The notes under the pieces are model-generated. The model had not been told where the DNA came from. It saw nothing but the letters and a program-made list of their open reading frames with translations, and did no database searches. DNA of 64,000 nt from assembly GCA_015067175.1 (NCBI GenBank), contig SVMX01000004.1:62001-126000 (forward strand), read 5' to 3'. Shown in pieces: positions 8,622 through 17,594 of this stretch (position 1 is its first letter; every line of letters begins with the position of its first letter). Source of the DNA: Oscillospiraceae bacterium. GTDB taxonomy: Bacteria; Bacillota; Clostridia; Oscillospirales; Ruminococcaceae. A program made the translations under genes and the position numbers.

Positions 8622-9053
8622 TTATTCCTCGCAGTCGTATACACCATCGCCGTCCTCATCGTGACCGGACGGAACATCGCTGCCTATCATATCTCTGCCG
8701 CGAACATAGTATTTATCGCGCTGCAAAGTAACTGCGCTGTCGATAAGGCGCTTAGCTTCGCGCGGCTTCTTGACACTTTTCAACTCTTTGTTGGGCGTGT
8801 CGCTGTCCTTAGAGAGCAGCTTTATAGTACCGCAGCCGAATATTCTCTGTCCCAAAGGGAGATTCAGCGACATATCATACACACGGTAAAGCTCTATCTC
8901 GTCCTCGCGAATATTAAGCAGACCGACCTTTGTGATAAGCTTGGTTTCGGTTAGGATATATCGGGTGAGTGAAATAGGCATACCGAGTATGCGTTTTTTT
9001 CCTGTCCACAGCACCTCGCCGTATTCTTTTGAAAGCTTTGCAAGATTTGCCAT
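8622..9053 (-). CDS. Bacterial PH-domain protein (bPH2/DUF304-like)
   Basis: 143 residues. The N-terminal 100 residues fit the compact bacterial PH fold of YdbS/DUF304 proteins: SLTRYILTETKLITKVGLLNIREDEIELYRVYDMSL is the typical run of strands. The C terminus carries HDEDGDGVYDCEE, whose DxDGDG run looks like an EF-hand or dockerin-type calcium loop. No membrane segments, unlike many family members; the next gene supplies a two-helix membrane protein. Start after GAAAGGACTG. Function unknown. Confidence 0.75.
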   Translation of the reverse strand: MANLAKLSKEYGEVLWTGKKRILGMPISLTRYILTETKLITKVGLLNIREDEIELYRVYDMSLNLPLGQRIFGCGTIKLLSKDSDTPNKELKSVKKPREAKRLIDSAVTLQRDKYYVRGRDMIGSDVPSGHDEDGDGVYDCEE

Positions 9054-9076
9054 AAATATCAGTCCTTTCGTATTTA

Positions 9077-10264
9077 TCAGCGGTTGTAATAATCCGTTGC
9101 GCCGCCGTAAGAGGAAAGCTCACGGATCTTCTCCTGTATCATCTTATACTCAGCAGAAACAGCGGTCGCGCCCTTACTGCGCAGATACACCTCATTCTGC
9201 AAACGCCTGAAAAACAAATCCTCGCCGAAAAAGCGCTCCATTCGCTTCATCTGAGGATAATCATAAACGCGGGCAAGGAAAATTCGTTTTTCTTTCATGG
9301 TCGTGTTATACTCAAGACCGCCCATCATGAGGAAATCATAACACACCTCTATCGCGATCTTCTTCGTGGTGTTTGTATAACCGTTTTCAAACACCATCTC
9401 CATGTATCCGATAACATCATTTATGCGGTCGTTGTCGCGGTTTCTGAGCCAACCCACGCGGTCGTATACATACAACGCTCTGCAAAGCTCCTCGGCAGTG
9501 CGCGCGTCTTCCATATATTTCGTGACAAGCGCCAATGGATAGCGCAGGTTTTTATCGGGTTCTGAGGAAAAGCTTCCGACAGCAAAGCGCGTGGTCTCGT
9601 TGTCAAGCCTTGCTGCATTTGTGAGCGGCGCATTATCTACATTAAGGCAGTGCGCAAATATCTCAACAGCCGTCTTTCTCAGTGCAGGGAATTTATCCGT
9701 CAGCAGTCTGAAAAATCCATATGTATAATACGGTGCGACAAAGCGCCCGCCCTTTGACAAAAATCTACGCAGCACATCAAGGGAATATTCAAGGCTTTTC
9801 TGCACCATATTGCAATCATTCTGCGAGCGAATAAGCGCCACCGTGTCACGCAGTCTGCTCTCCCAGTTTTCAACATCGTTAAGCTTCAGTATTCCCGCGG
9901 TCAGTCTGCCACAGGAGGCCTCAAAATCAGTCGGTCGCCAATCCAGCGCGTTCACATAATGCTCATAAGCCTTGGCAAAATCCCACTTTCCGAGACACCG
10001 CTGAGCCTTTTCACACTCCTCGCGGCACTCGGACATTCCATAGCCGTCCTCGCACTGGGCGTCGTCCTCGTCGATAAGCTCGCTCAGCTCAACCTCAAGC
10101 TGAAATTCATCGGGAATAGCCGAGCGCAGACCGCTGAGAAAATCCTCGCGCGCCTCGTCATAGGCGATATGTGTGCCGCAGTACAGACAAAAGCCCGTCG
10201 GAAAATCTCCGTCCAGCATTATCATGCGCTCACATTTTGGGCAAAGGCAATAGTCCAGCACCAC
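9077..10264 (-). CDS. Zinc-ribbon protein with TPR-like helical body
   Basis: About 395 residues. I start at the GTG GTG pair after AAAGAGGTG; the track start adds 46 residues that run through the promoter. Residues 1-40 hold a zinc ribbon (CLCPKCERM and FCLYCGTHI). The rest is helical and TPR-like, with a recognisable repeat near KAQRCLGKWDFAKAYEHYVNAL. No enzyme motif and no signal peptide. First gene of the unit that continues with the PH-domain protein, the two-helix protein and malQ. Function unknown. Confidence 0.7.
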   Translation of the reverse strand: MVLDYCLCPKCERMIMLDGDFPTGFCLYCGTHIAYDEAREDFLSGLRSAIPDEFQLEVELSELIDEDDAQCEDGYGMSECREECEKAQRCLGKWDFAKAYEHYVNALDWRPTDFEASCGRLTAGILKLNDVENWESRLRDTVALIRSQNDCNMVQKSLEYSLDVLRRFLSKGGRFVAPYYTYGFFRLLTDKFPALRKTAVEIFAHCLNVDNAPLTNAARLDNETTRFAVGSFSSEPDKNLRYPLALVTKYMEDARTAEELCRALYVYDRVGWLRNRDNDRINDVIGYMEMVFENGYTNTTKKIAIEVCYDFLMMGGLEYNTTMKEKRIFLARVYDYPQMKRMERFFGEDLFFRRLQNEVYLRSKGATAVSAEYKMIQEKIRELSSYGGATDYYNR

Positions 10265-10295
10265 AGGCACCTCTTTTCTACATAAATATATATTT

Positions 10296-10324
10296 ATTGT
10301 ATCACAAACCATCGGATTTTGCAA
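10296..10324 (-). promoter_or_regulatory. Promoter of the malQ unit
   Basis: On the minus strand TTGCAA (10319-10324), a 17-bp spacer and TACAAT (10296-10301) stand about 30 bp before the zinc-ribbon/TPR gene start. Confidence 0.65.
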
Positions 10325-10334
10325 CATATTATAC

Positions 10335-10369
10335 AAAAAAGCAGCGGAAAAACTCACATTTTCCGCTGC
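10335..10369 (-). terminator. Intrinsic terminator of the isochorismatase gene
   Basis: GCAGCGGAAAA/TTTTCCGCTGC forms an 11-bp stem; reading leftward it is followed by six U residues. Confidence 0.85.
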
Positions 10370-10454
10370 AAAGTAATTTGAACATGGCTGTAAAATACTC
10401 AAAGTTAATATTTTCGATAAAAAGGCAAGAACAGAACAAACCGTATCGAAAAAC

Positions 10455-10943
10455 TTACATCACTTCACTGAATTTGCTGACGGTACAGCCTTTGCTCGCA
10501 TAATATTCAAGCATTTTGTCGAGTTGCTTTTTATCATAACTGGTGATACAATCAGACAAAACACAAACGCTATAACCTGATTTGGTCATATTGTAGCAGG
10601 TGGATTTTACGCAAGCCGTAGCATCTGCGCCCGCAACAACAAAATCGGTGATGCCGTGCTCCTGTATAAAGTCGGTAAATTCTTCGCTTGTTAAAGCGTT
10701 GCTTTTTGTCTTAACAAAGATGTTATCGGATACGATCTTTAATTCAGGAACCAGTTCAGCGCCACGAGTACCAAGTTTAAATGTTCTCGTTCCTGCAGAC
10801 ATATTGATATGTTTAATATAAACGACATACATATCATTGTCAACAGCCCAGTCAATTGCTTGATTGGTAGTGTCGATGATCTCTTTATAGTTCTTTGTAA
10901 TGTCATTCTGAAGGTCGATCACGACCAAGGCTTTGTTTTTCAT
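10455..10943 (-). CDS. Isochorismatase-family cysteine hydrolase
   Basis: Cytoplasmic hydrolase of the nicotinamidase/isochorismatase superfamily. The Asp-Lys-Cys triad is visible: VVIDLQND, FVKTKSNAL and GADATACVKST. At 162 residues it is a compact member. The start is the ATG after GGAGGAGTGTT; the longer track start lacks a ribosome site. The substrate cannot be assigned; nicotinamide, another amide and a regulatory role are all possible. It is a single gene with its own terminator. Confidence 0.88.
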   Translation of the reverse strand: MKNKALVVIDLQNDITKNYKEIIDTTNQAIDWAVDNDMYVVYIKHINMSAGTRTFKLGTRGAELVPELKIVSDNIFVKTKSNALTSEEFTDFIQEHGITDFVVAGADATACVKSTCYNMTKSGYSVCVLSDCITSYDKKQLDKMLEYYASKGCTVSKFSEVM

Positions 10944-11022
10944 AACACTCCTCCATAACTTCAATATTTCACTATCATAAGGCAAGCATTTTTGATAAAA
11001 ACATAAAAATAGTTTCTATGCG

Positions 11023-13113
11023 TTATTTTTCTATCTCCACCCGCACGCGCATATCCTCGCCGAGGACGAGCTTGCCGCTAACGACATCTCCACGCTTTGT
11101 GGTAAATCCCTTAAGCACTATAGAGCTTCCCTTTTCAAGCACGCGCTTAGCCTGTGTTTCGGAAATCTCCTTGCCCCATATCTCTTTCATAAAGAAAAAT
11201 CCGCACTGTCCGTGGCTGTCCTCGCATGAATAGGACTTCGGGAAAGCATAAACATTTTTGCCGCATTTGGGACATTTTCCGATGGAGGGAAGTCTTGAAA
11301 ATCTGAACGGATTTGCATTTTTGGTGGCCTCCGTTTTGTTGTCGCGGATAAGCGCCTTTGTAAACTCGATTATCTCGTTAAGGAACTCCTCGTCGCTCGC
11401 TTCTCCCCTTGCAATACGCTGCAGTGTAGTTTCCCATTCCGCGGTCATCTTCGCGGACTTTACGTTTTCGGGAACTACATCAATAACTCTTCTGCCCTTG
11501 TCAGTGGGAATGAGCTGCTTTCCTTTACGCTCAACATACTGACGCTTTACAAGCGTTTCAATAATTGCGGCACGGGTAGCGGGAGTACCAAGTCCCTTTT
11601 TCTCAACGTCCTCGTTTTCGTCATAGTCGTCATTTCCTGCGTGCTCCATCGCAGAGAGCAGCATATCCTCTGTATAACGCTTCGGCGGTGTTGTCTTATG
11701 CTCAGCAAGCTTTGCAGACTTCACGGGAACTACCTTGCCAACCTCAAGCGGCGGCAAAGCCTTTGTGTTTTCCTCCTCGTCATCGTCGGAAGCGTCCGCA
11801 ACGATGCCTTTCATGTGAGCCTTAATGTCAGCTTCAAGCTGCTTCCAGCCGCCCTGCACCACGGTTTTTCCCTTTGCGGTAAACATAGTATCTCCGCAGA
11901 GAAGCTCCGCTGTGACAGTATCGTATGTGTGCTTCGGTGCAACCGCACACAGCAACCTTGCCGCGACAAGGCAAAGAACATTATAACATTCCTCAGTGAG
12001 ATTATCGAAATTATACCTGTTTATCTCCCTTGTGGGCAAGAGCGCATGATGGTCGGACACCTTGTCATTATTAATAAGGCGCTTTATGTCAGGCTCGCAC
12101 GACAGCGCGTCATAGCTCTCGCCAAACGGGAACACCCTAGCGCAAAGCTTCACCATCTCAGCCGCCTGCTGCTCCATATCGTCGGTTATGTAGTTGCTGT
12201 CGGTTCTGGGATAGGTCATAAGCTTGCTTTCATACAGCTTCTGGGCGCAATCCAAGGTCTGCTGCGCAGTGTAGCCATACAGCTTGTTGCAGTCGCGCTG
12301 CAAGGTCGTAAGGTCGTAGAGCTTTGGAGGATTTGCGTTTTTCTGCTCCTTAACCACAGTTTTGACCTCGGCGCTTTCTCCGCACGCAGAAACAGCCGTT
12401 TCCGCTGCGGTCTGACCCTCTATCTTCTCGCTCTCAGCAGTGAATTTCCCGCAGCTCAGCACAGCGGAATAATACTTTGCGGAAGCGAACTGCTCTATCT
12501 TCTTTTCACGTTCTACAAGCATAGCAAGCGTGGGCGTCTGAACACGTCCGACCGACAGCATATTGCGGTACTTCACAGTGAAAAGCTGAGTGGCGTTCAT
12601 TCCGACAATCCAGTCAGCCTTGTTGCGCGCAAGTCCGCTGCGATACAGCGCGTCATACTCCGAGCCGTCGCGAAGTTCGCTGAAGCCGTCGCGGATAGCC
12701 TCGTCCGTCATGCTGCTTATCCAAAGCCTTTTAAACGGCTTTGTGCACCCTGCCTGATAATAAACATATCTGAATACGCACTCGCCCTCGCGGCCTGCGT
12801 CTGTGGCACAGATAAGCTCCTCCACATCATCGCGCTGCATAAGGCTTTTGAGTATCTCAAACTGCGCCGCAGTGCTCTCCGCTACCGTCCACTTAAACTC
12901 CTCGGGGAGAATGGGGAGATTTTCAAACTTCCACGGCTTTTCATAGCGCTTGTCATACTCCTCGGGGCTTGACAGCGCCACAAGATGCCCGAAGCACCAC
13001 GATACTATATATCCGTTTCCCTCGGTGTAGCCCTCGCCGCGGCGCTTGTTAGCGCCGATCACCTTTGCGATAGAGTTACCTACTGAGGGTTTTTCTGCAA
13101 TTACTAATTTCAT
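11023..13113 (-). CDS. topB: DNA topoisomerase III-type (type IA)
   Basis: Relaxes or decatenates DNA through a 5'-phosphotyrosine. The Toprim domain at the N terminus has MKLVIAEKPSVG and the metal-binding ATDAGREGE. The active-site tyrosine lies in LMTYPRTDSNYI. GVGRVQTPTLAML-type and GLGTPATRA motifs of the family are present. The C terminus has a cysteine-rich zinc module (KCPKCGKNVY...SCEDSHGQC) and a Toprim-associated basic tail. 696 residues, normal for Firmicutes TopB. Such copies are often carried by conjugative elements, but no other transfer gene is here, so it looks chromosomal. Confidence 0.94.
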   Translation of the reverse strand: MKLVIAEKPSVGNSIAKVIGANKRRGEGYTEGNGYIVSWCFGHLVALSSPEEYDKRYEKPWKFENLPILPEEFKWTVAESTAAQFEILKSLMQRDDVEELICATDAGREGECVFRYVYYQAGCTKPFKRLWISSMTDEAIRDGFSELRDGSEYDALYRSGLARNKADWIVGMNATQLFTVKYRNMLSVGRVQTPTLAMLVEREKKIEQFASAKYYSAVLSCGKFTAESEKIEGQTAAETAVSACGESAEVKTVVKEQKNANPPKLYDLTTLQRDCNKLYGYTAQQTLDCAQKLYESKLMTYPRTDSNYITDDMEQQAAEMVKLCARVFPFGESYDALSCEPDIKRLINNDKVSDHHALLPTREINRYNFDNLTEECYNVLCLVAARLLCAVAPKHTYDTVTAELLCGDTMFTAKGKTVVQGGWKQLEADIKAHMKGIVADASDDDEEENTKALPPLEVGKVVPVKSAKLAEHKTTPPKRYTEDMLLSAMEHAGNDDYDENEDVEKKGLGTPATRAAIIETLVKRQYVERKGKQLIPTDKGRRVIDVVPENVKSAKMTAEWETTLQRIARGEASDEEFLNEIIEFTKALIRDNKTEATKNANPFRFSRLPSIGKCPKCGKNVYAFPKSYSCEDSHGQCGFFFMKEIWGKEISETQAKRVLEKGSSIVLKGFTTKRGDVVSGKLVLGEDMRVRVEIEK

Positions 13114-13310
13114 GTTGGTTACCTTTCTTGATAAGACTTGCTGACACAGCTTACTTATTTTAGCATATTTTTAAAAAAAGTGCAACAGTAAGCTATAGTC
13201 TTTTGCTTTCGCTTCCAAATAAAAATGTAGTGATTTTCACCGCATAAAACGGCTTTTACAGCTGAGTTTTTGACATAATTGCCGAACAGAGAAAATTTTT
13301 GTATACCCTC

Positions 13311-13339
13311 TTGAAAACGTTTTCAAAATGTGCTATACT
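13311..13339 (+). promoter_or_regulatory. Promoter overlapped by a CcpA/LacI-type operator
   Basis: TTGAAA (13311-13316), a 17-bp spacer and an extended TGC-TATACT -10 (13334-13339) precede the glycosidase gene. The 16-bp perfect palindrome TTGAAAACGTTTTCAA (13311-13326) covers the -35 and matches the catabolite-responsive element/LacI-family half-site pattern with central CG. Binding there would block RNA polymerase, so repression by CcpA or a dedicated LacI-type sugar regulator is expected. Confidence 0.8.
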
Positions 13340-13408
13340 GTTATCAATAAAACCGCATATTGGCTCTGCGGCAAGTAATTTGTACTTTAAAGGAACGGAG
13401 AATAAATC

Positions 13409-14857
13409 ATGGAACAGAAGATCTACAGCATCGAAATGGGCCCCGCAAAGTGCGCTGTTGACCTCGGCGACGGAAGCGAGCGCGGCGAATACGTTAATCA
13501 GGACTATATCCTGCACAAGATGGGACGTCCTCACCGCGGCATAAGCCTTATGTACTGCTACTATCCCCTTGACAAGACATGGCCTGCAAGAGCGCGTGAC
13601 GCTTTCGCAGATCAGGAAGTGTCTTTCCAGTGGGATTATCCCTATGACGACTACTTCACCTATAAAGGCGGTATCGGCGGCACTACCGAGGACGAGCCTT
13701 TCACCTGCATGAGAGATGTTCGCCGTCACGGTCAGGACGTTATCCTCACCATTACCGTTGACCCGAATCTCACAGATGAATACCTCATTAAGGTCGCACA
13801 AGAACTTCGCACCTACGGCAGAATGCAGCTTCGCATAAACCACGAAGCTACAGGCAACTGGTTCAGCTTTACAAAACGTGCTTCCTATCAGGAGGTTGCT
13901 GATTTCTATGTTCGTTTCCACAATATTACAAAGAAAGAAGCCCCCAATGTTCAGACCGTTCTTTGCATCGGCGGCGTTGAGCACCCCGAAAAGGGCGGCG
14001 AGATCGAAATGGAAAAGGAGTTCGCCGAGGCTGTAAGAGCTACCGACATCTGGTCTGTAGACAAATATATGGCTCTGCACTGGGGTTGGCCCTATGATGT
14101 TGCAGAGGTTGGCGGCACTTCTTTCAGCAGAAGCAAGGTGTCCGACACCTACAATCTCACAAAGCTGTCTGAGAAGCGCTACAAGGAGCTTTGCGGCGGC
14201 GTTAAGAAGCCGATGGTAATGAGCGAATTCAACGCTGACGGCGACGTTACAGGTCCTTATGATCAGGCAGAGATGATAAAGGAATTCTGCGATCTGCTTA
14301 AAAACGACCCCGAACAGGGTTGGTTCAACGGCTTTACATTCTATCAGTTCCGCGACCGCGGCAGACTGGGTCTTGAGATTGAAGATCCCAACAACCCCGA
14401 TGTAGGTATCGAGCAGCCCGCTCTCAAGACCTACAAGGAGATAATCCACGACGAATACTTCTACCCCTCCATGAAGCAGGGCGAGGAGCTTACACTTCCC
14501 GCAAAGCTGCGCTGGGGCGGTGCAGAGGACAGCACAGGTCTTTCAATTCCGCTCCATTTTGAGAAGAACCCCACATTCTGCGAGGTTACATTTGATGAGC
14601 CGCTCAACCTTATGATGGAGATAAACGGCAAGTGGTTCTACAAGTCTCCCGAGGCTAAGACTATCGACCTCATGTCCGCGTTCTTTGAAAAGCCGCTGGA
14701 CGGCGAGGCTGACCTCACCCTCAAGATATTCGCACCTCCCGCAAGCGGCGAGAACGACCCCTCTCAGGGCGAGGACTGGCAGACTAACTACTATACCACT
14801 ATCAACAAGCTCCCCGATATCCGCATAAGATTTGCGCCTATCGTTGCAAAGCTGTAA
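13409..14857 (+). CDS. Putative clan GH-A-like glycoside hydrolase, cytoplasmic
   Basis: 482 residues, no signal peptide. It looks like a TIM-barrel glycosidase distantly related to GH26: the likely acid/base glutamate is in RINHEATGNWFSF and the likely nucleophile in MVMSEFNADG at the expected spacing. A beta-rich domain of about 130 residues follows (from about 350). I could not assign a GH family with certainty. It is first in a block with a true GH26 mannanase and sits behind a sugar-type operator, so it probably acts on imported mannan or glucomannan oligosaccharides. Start follows AAAGGAACGGAG. Confidence 0.7.
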   Translation: MEQKIYSIEMGPAKCAVDLGDGSERGEYVNQDYILHKMGRPHRGISLMYCYYPLDKTWPARARDAFADQEVSFQWDYPYDDYFTYKGGIGGTTEDEPFTCMRDVRRHGQDVILTITVDPNLTDEYLIKVAQELRTYGRMQLRINHEATGNWFSFTKRASYQEVADFYVRFHNITKKEAPNVQTVLCIGGVEHPEKGGEIEMEKEFAEAVRATDIWSVDKYMALHWGWPYDVAEVGGTSFSRSKVSDTYNLTKLSEKRYKELCGGVKKPMVMSEFNADGDVTGPYDQAEMIKEFCDLLKNDPEQGWFNGFTFYQFRDRGRLGLEIEDPNNPDVGIEQPALKTYKEIIHDEYFYPSMKQGEELTLPAKLRWGGAEDSTGLSIPLHFEKNPTFCEVTFDEPLNLMMEINGKWFYKSPEAKTIDLMSAFFEKPLDGEADLTLKIFAPPASGENDPSQGEDWQTNYYTTINKLPDIRIRFAPIVAKL

Positions 14858-14874
14858 TCACTAAAAAACGACCT

Positions 14875-14899
14875 CACCCGCCGTACAATTCGGCGGGTG
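14875..14899 (+). terminator. Hairpin between the two glycosidase genes
   Basis: CACCCGCCG/CGGCGGGTG forms a 9-bp stem without a U tract, followed at 14906-14934 by an AT-rich palindrome (TGCAAAA...TTTTGCA). Partial termination or RNA processing could set unequal expression of the two genes. Confidence 0.45.
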
Positions 14900-15024
14900 T
14901 AATAATGCAAAAAAATTTTTTAAAAAATTTTGCAACCTTTTCACAGCGTGCAAGGTGTTATCTGCGTAAGGGCAATAAACACAGGGCTTGTGCGCTTGGA
15001 AAATTGCTCTTCCGAGGTGACATC

Positions 15025-16155
15025 ATGAGCTATAAAACAGATTTTGACGCACTGCTGAGTGAACTTGAAGCCAAAACTCCCGACCCTAGCAGACTTGTCA
15101 CAGACGACCCTACGCCTAACACACAAAGGCTGTTCGAATTTCTTAAAGACTGCTATGGCAAAAAGCACATCTCAGGTCAGCAATATCTTTTCGAGAGCGA
15201 GCTTGAAGACCTTGTTTACTACAAGTACACAGGCAAGATACCCGCGATAAGAGGCTACGACTTCATGGGAATAAGCGGTCTTGGCGGCGGATACGATCAG
15301 ATCGAGCGTGCGCTCGACTGGGCACGTAACACAGGCGGCATACTCACTATGTGCTGGCACTGGTACGCTCCCGATGATATGAACGACAGCTCAAAGCCTG
15401 CGGCGTTCTACTACAAGACCACAGACTATGACAGGAAAACAAGCTTTGATCTTGTAAGAGCTATGACCGACGGCACTCCAGAGAATGATTTCGTCATCAG
15501 AGAGATAGACCTTGTCGCAGAGCAGCTCAAGCGCTTTGAAGCCGAGGATATCCCTGTTATATGGCGACCGCTTCACGAAGCGAACGGCGGCTGGTTCTGG
15601 TGGGGAGATCACGGCAATGAGAGTGTAGAGGCTTATAAGAAGCTATGGTACATGATGTTTGACCGCATGATGAATCACCACAAGCTCAAAAATCTGATCT
15701 GGGTATGGAACGGACAGAGCAGTAAGCTTGCCGTAAACGCGAATACTTTTGATCTCGCCGGAGAGGATATCTACACAGACCCTCCGAGCCATGCTTCTCA
15801 GGTCGAGCGTTTCCGTGAGGTGAGTAGCTACACCCACGGAAAAATGATAACCTTGTCAGAATGTGGCTCTATCCCCGAGCTTGACGAAATGCAGCGCGAC
15901 GGCGCTATGTGGCTGTGGTGGCTGCCCTGGTGGGGTCAGTTCGTTCATGAGAACAACCAAGACCGCAGGCCTATAATTGACGATGACGGATTCCCGCGGC
16001 CCAATCCGACATATATGGAAGAAGATTTCCTGTGCCGCCTGTTCAGCGATGAACGTGTTATCACGCTGACCGATCTACCGTGGTACGACGAGCGAAAGCA
16101 TCGTTTGCCTACCGCTCTTTTAAAAAATTTAGAAAGAATCAAGAGCGGAAGATAA
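15025..16155 (+). CDS. GH26 beta-mannanase, cytoplasmic
   Basis: Endo-acting beta-1,4-mannan hydrolase by family. The acid/base glutamate is in WRPLHEANGGWFWWG and the nucleophile in ITLSECGSIP; MCWHWYAPDD and WLWWLPWWGQF complete the GH26 picture. 376 residues from the ATG after CGAGGTGACATC; the longer track start is an unsupported upstream extension. No signal peptide, so it probably acts on oligosaccharides already imported. It follows the GH-A-like gene and likely shares its operator-controlled promoter. Confidence 0.92.
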   Translation: MSYKTDFDALLSELEAKTPDPSRLVTDDPTPNTQRLFEFLKDCYGKKHISGQQYLFESELEDLVYYKYTGKIPAIRGYDFMGISGLGGGYDQIERALDWARNTGGILTMCWHWYAPDDMNDSSKPAAFYYKTTDYDRKTSFDLVRAMTDGTPENDFVIREIDLVAEQLKRFEAEDIPVIWRPLHEANGGWFWWGDHGNESVEAYKKLWYMMFDRMMNHHKLKNLIWVWNGQSSKLAVNANTFDLAGEDIYTDPPSHASQVERFREVSSYTHGKMITLSECGSIPELDEMQRDGAMWLWWLPWWGQFVHENNQDRRPIIDDDGFPRPNPTYMEEDFLCRLFSDERVITLTDLPWYDERKHRLPTALLKNLERIKSGR

Positions 16156-16185
16156 ATAAGCTAAATACGAAAGGAAACAAAAAAG

Positions 16186-17226
16186 ATGAAAAAGTTTATG
16201 ACAATCGCAGCTATCCTTGCTGCACTCACAATGACTGTTACAGGTTGCTCCAGCAATGCAAACAACTCCTCTAACACCTCCGACAGCAGCAATGTCCAGG
16301 ACAACTCCTCCAACAGTTCTTCTGAACCTGAAAGCGGCGCAGCAAGCGGCACAGAGTCCGAGGGCGAGAGCGACACTGACGCAGAAGCTCTCACAGCTGA
16401 TCAGATGGCTGCTAACGCACTCACAGCAGTTGAATGGCCCGCTATGATGGAAGTTGAAGACGCAGAGATGATCAACAGCTTCTTCGGCATTGATGTAAGC
16501 CTTTGCGATGAGTACTACATCTCCAACCAGATCATCTCCGCACAGCTCAACGAAGTTATCATCCTTAAGCCCGCAGAGGGCAAGGAAGCTGACCTCCAGG
16601 CTCAGCTTGACGCTCACTTTGAGTATATCAAAAACGATGCAGCATTCTATCCTGAGCAGGAGATTTCCGCAGCAGGCGCTGTAATGGGCAAGACCGACAG
16701 CGGCTATCTGTATCTCATCGTTCACAAGGACGGCGCTGACGCAGAGGCTGCTCTGATGAACAACCCTCCCGCTGAAATGCCCGGCGCTGACGCAGGTGTT
16801 GACGATGGCTTCGGTGTTGGTGGCGACGCAGCAGGTATGCCCCTCTCCATCGAGATGTCCGACGCAGCTTACGGCGCAGTTGAGTGGCCCGCTATGCAGC
16901 CCGTTGATGATCCCGAGATGATCCAGAGCTTCTTCGGTATCGACTCCACTATCTGCGAGGACTACTACATTGCTAACCAGATAATTTCCGCTCAGCTCAA
17001 CGAGATCATCATTGTAAAGCCCATGGCAGGCAGCGAGGCTGATATGCAGGCTCAGCTTGACGCTCACTTCGAGTATATCAAGAACGACGCAGCATTCTAT
17101 CCGGATCAGGAGTCTTCCGCAGCAGGTGCTGTAATGGGTACTCTCGATAACGGATATATGTACATCTTCGTTCACGAGAACGGCGCTGCCGTTGAGGAAG
17201 CTGTAAAGGCTGCTATCTCCGCATAA
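16186..17226 (+). CDS. Lipoprotein with two DUF4358 repeats
   Basis: 346 residues. A lipoprotein signal (MKKFMTIAAILAALTMTVTGC, Cys21) is followed by a Ser/Asn/Glu-rich linker. Two copies of a DUF4358-type domain follow, about residues 80-190 and 228-340, sharing SAQLNE[VI]I, QLDAHFEYIKNDAAFYP and SAAGAVMG. The copies are also very close at DNA level, so the duplication is recent. Function unknown; membrane-anchored on the outer face. It lies 30 bp after GH26, possibly co-transcribed, and ends at a terminator. Confidence 0.88.
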   Translation: MKKFMTIAAILAALTMTVTGCSSNANNSSNTSDSSNVQDNSSNSSSEPESGAASGTESEGESDTDAEALTADQMAANALTAVEWPAMMEVEDAEMINSFFGIDVSLCDEYYISNQIISAQLNEVIILKPAEGKEADLQAQLDAHFEYIKNDAAFYPEQEISAAGAVMGKTDSGYLYLIVHKDGADAEAALMNNPPAEMPGADAGVDDGFGVGGDAAGMPLSIEMSDAAYGAVEWPAMQPVDDPEMIQSFFGIDSTICEDYYIANQIISAQLNEIIIVKPMAGSEADMQAQLDAHFEYIKNDAAFYPDQESSAAGAVMGTLDNGYMYIFVHENGAAVEEAVKAAISA

Positions 17227-17251
17227 GATCAATACAAACCGTATAAAAAAT

Positions 17252-17281
17252 GCCCTGAGAAGCAAATTCTCAGGGCGTTTT
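17252..17281 (+). terminator. Intrinsic terminator after the DUF4358 lipoprotein
   Basis: GCCCTGAGAA/TTCTCAGGGC stem followed by GTTTT. Confidence 0.85.
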
Positions 17282-17345
17282 CATATAACAAAATCCGACT
17301 TTTTCCGACATTAACAACAATTGCTGACAAAAGCCTTTAATATCA

Positions 17346-17594
17346 TCAACCGCCGATGCTCAGCAGCTCGCTGATAGAAACCTTGAGCACCTTTGAAAAA
17401 ACTACAAGCTCGATATCTGTAAGAAAACGCTGTCCCGATTCTATTCTTTGTACAGCATTCTTATTAACGATAAGACCTTTCTCACAGAGCAAATCCGCAA
17501 GCTGACGCTGGGATATTCTCATGCCCTTACGTATTTCAGCGATCTTCTTACCGCTGATATTATTTCTTTGGTCAGTAGTTCTGTTCAAAAACAT
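17346..17594 (-). CDS. Small XRE-family helix-turn-helix regulator
   Basis: 82 residues, almost entirely a Cro/C1-type HTH: EIRKGMRISQRQLADLLCEKGLIVNKNAVQRIESGQ. The start is 11 bases after GAAAGGA. No partner toxin or phage gene is nearby. Target unknown; the gene stands alone between two terminator hairpins. Confidence 0.88.
   Translation of the reverse strand: MFLNRTTDQRNNISGKKIAEIRKGMRISQRQLADLLCEKGLIVNKNAVQRIESGQRFLTDIELVVFSKVLKVSISELLSIGG

Noticed and set aside
11641-12972. 443-residue plus-strand ORF
   Set aside because: Antisense shadow of topB, which has all catalytic motifs; no ribosome site and atypical composition.
13256-14449. 397-residue minus-strand ORF
   Set aside because: Antisense to the GH-A-like gene; its start side has no promoter or ribosome site.
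16129-17265. 378-residue minus-strand ORF
   Set aside because: Antisense to the DUF4358 lipoprotein; its apparent repeats mirror that gene's duplication.
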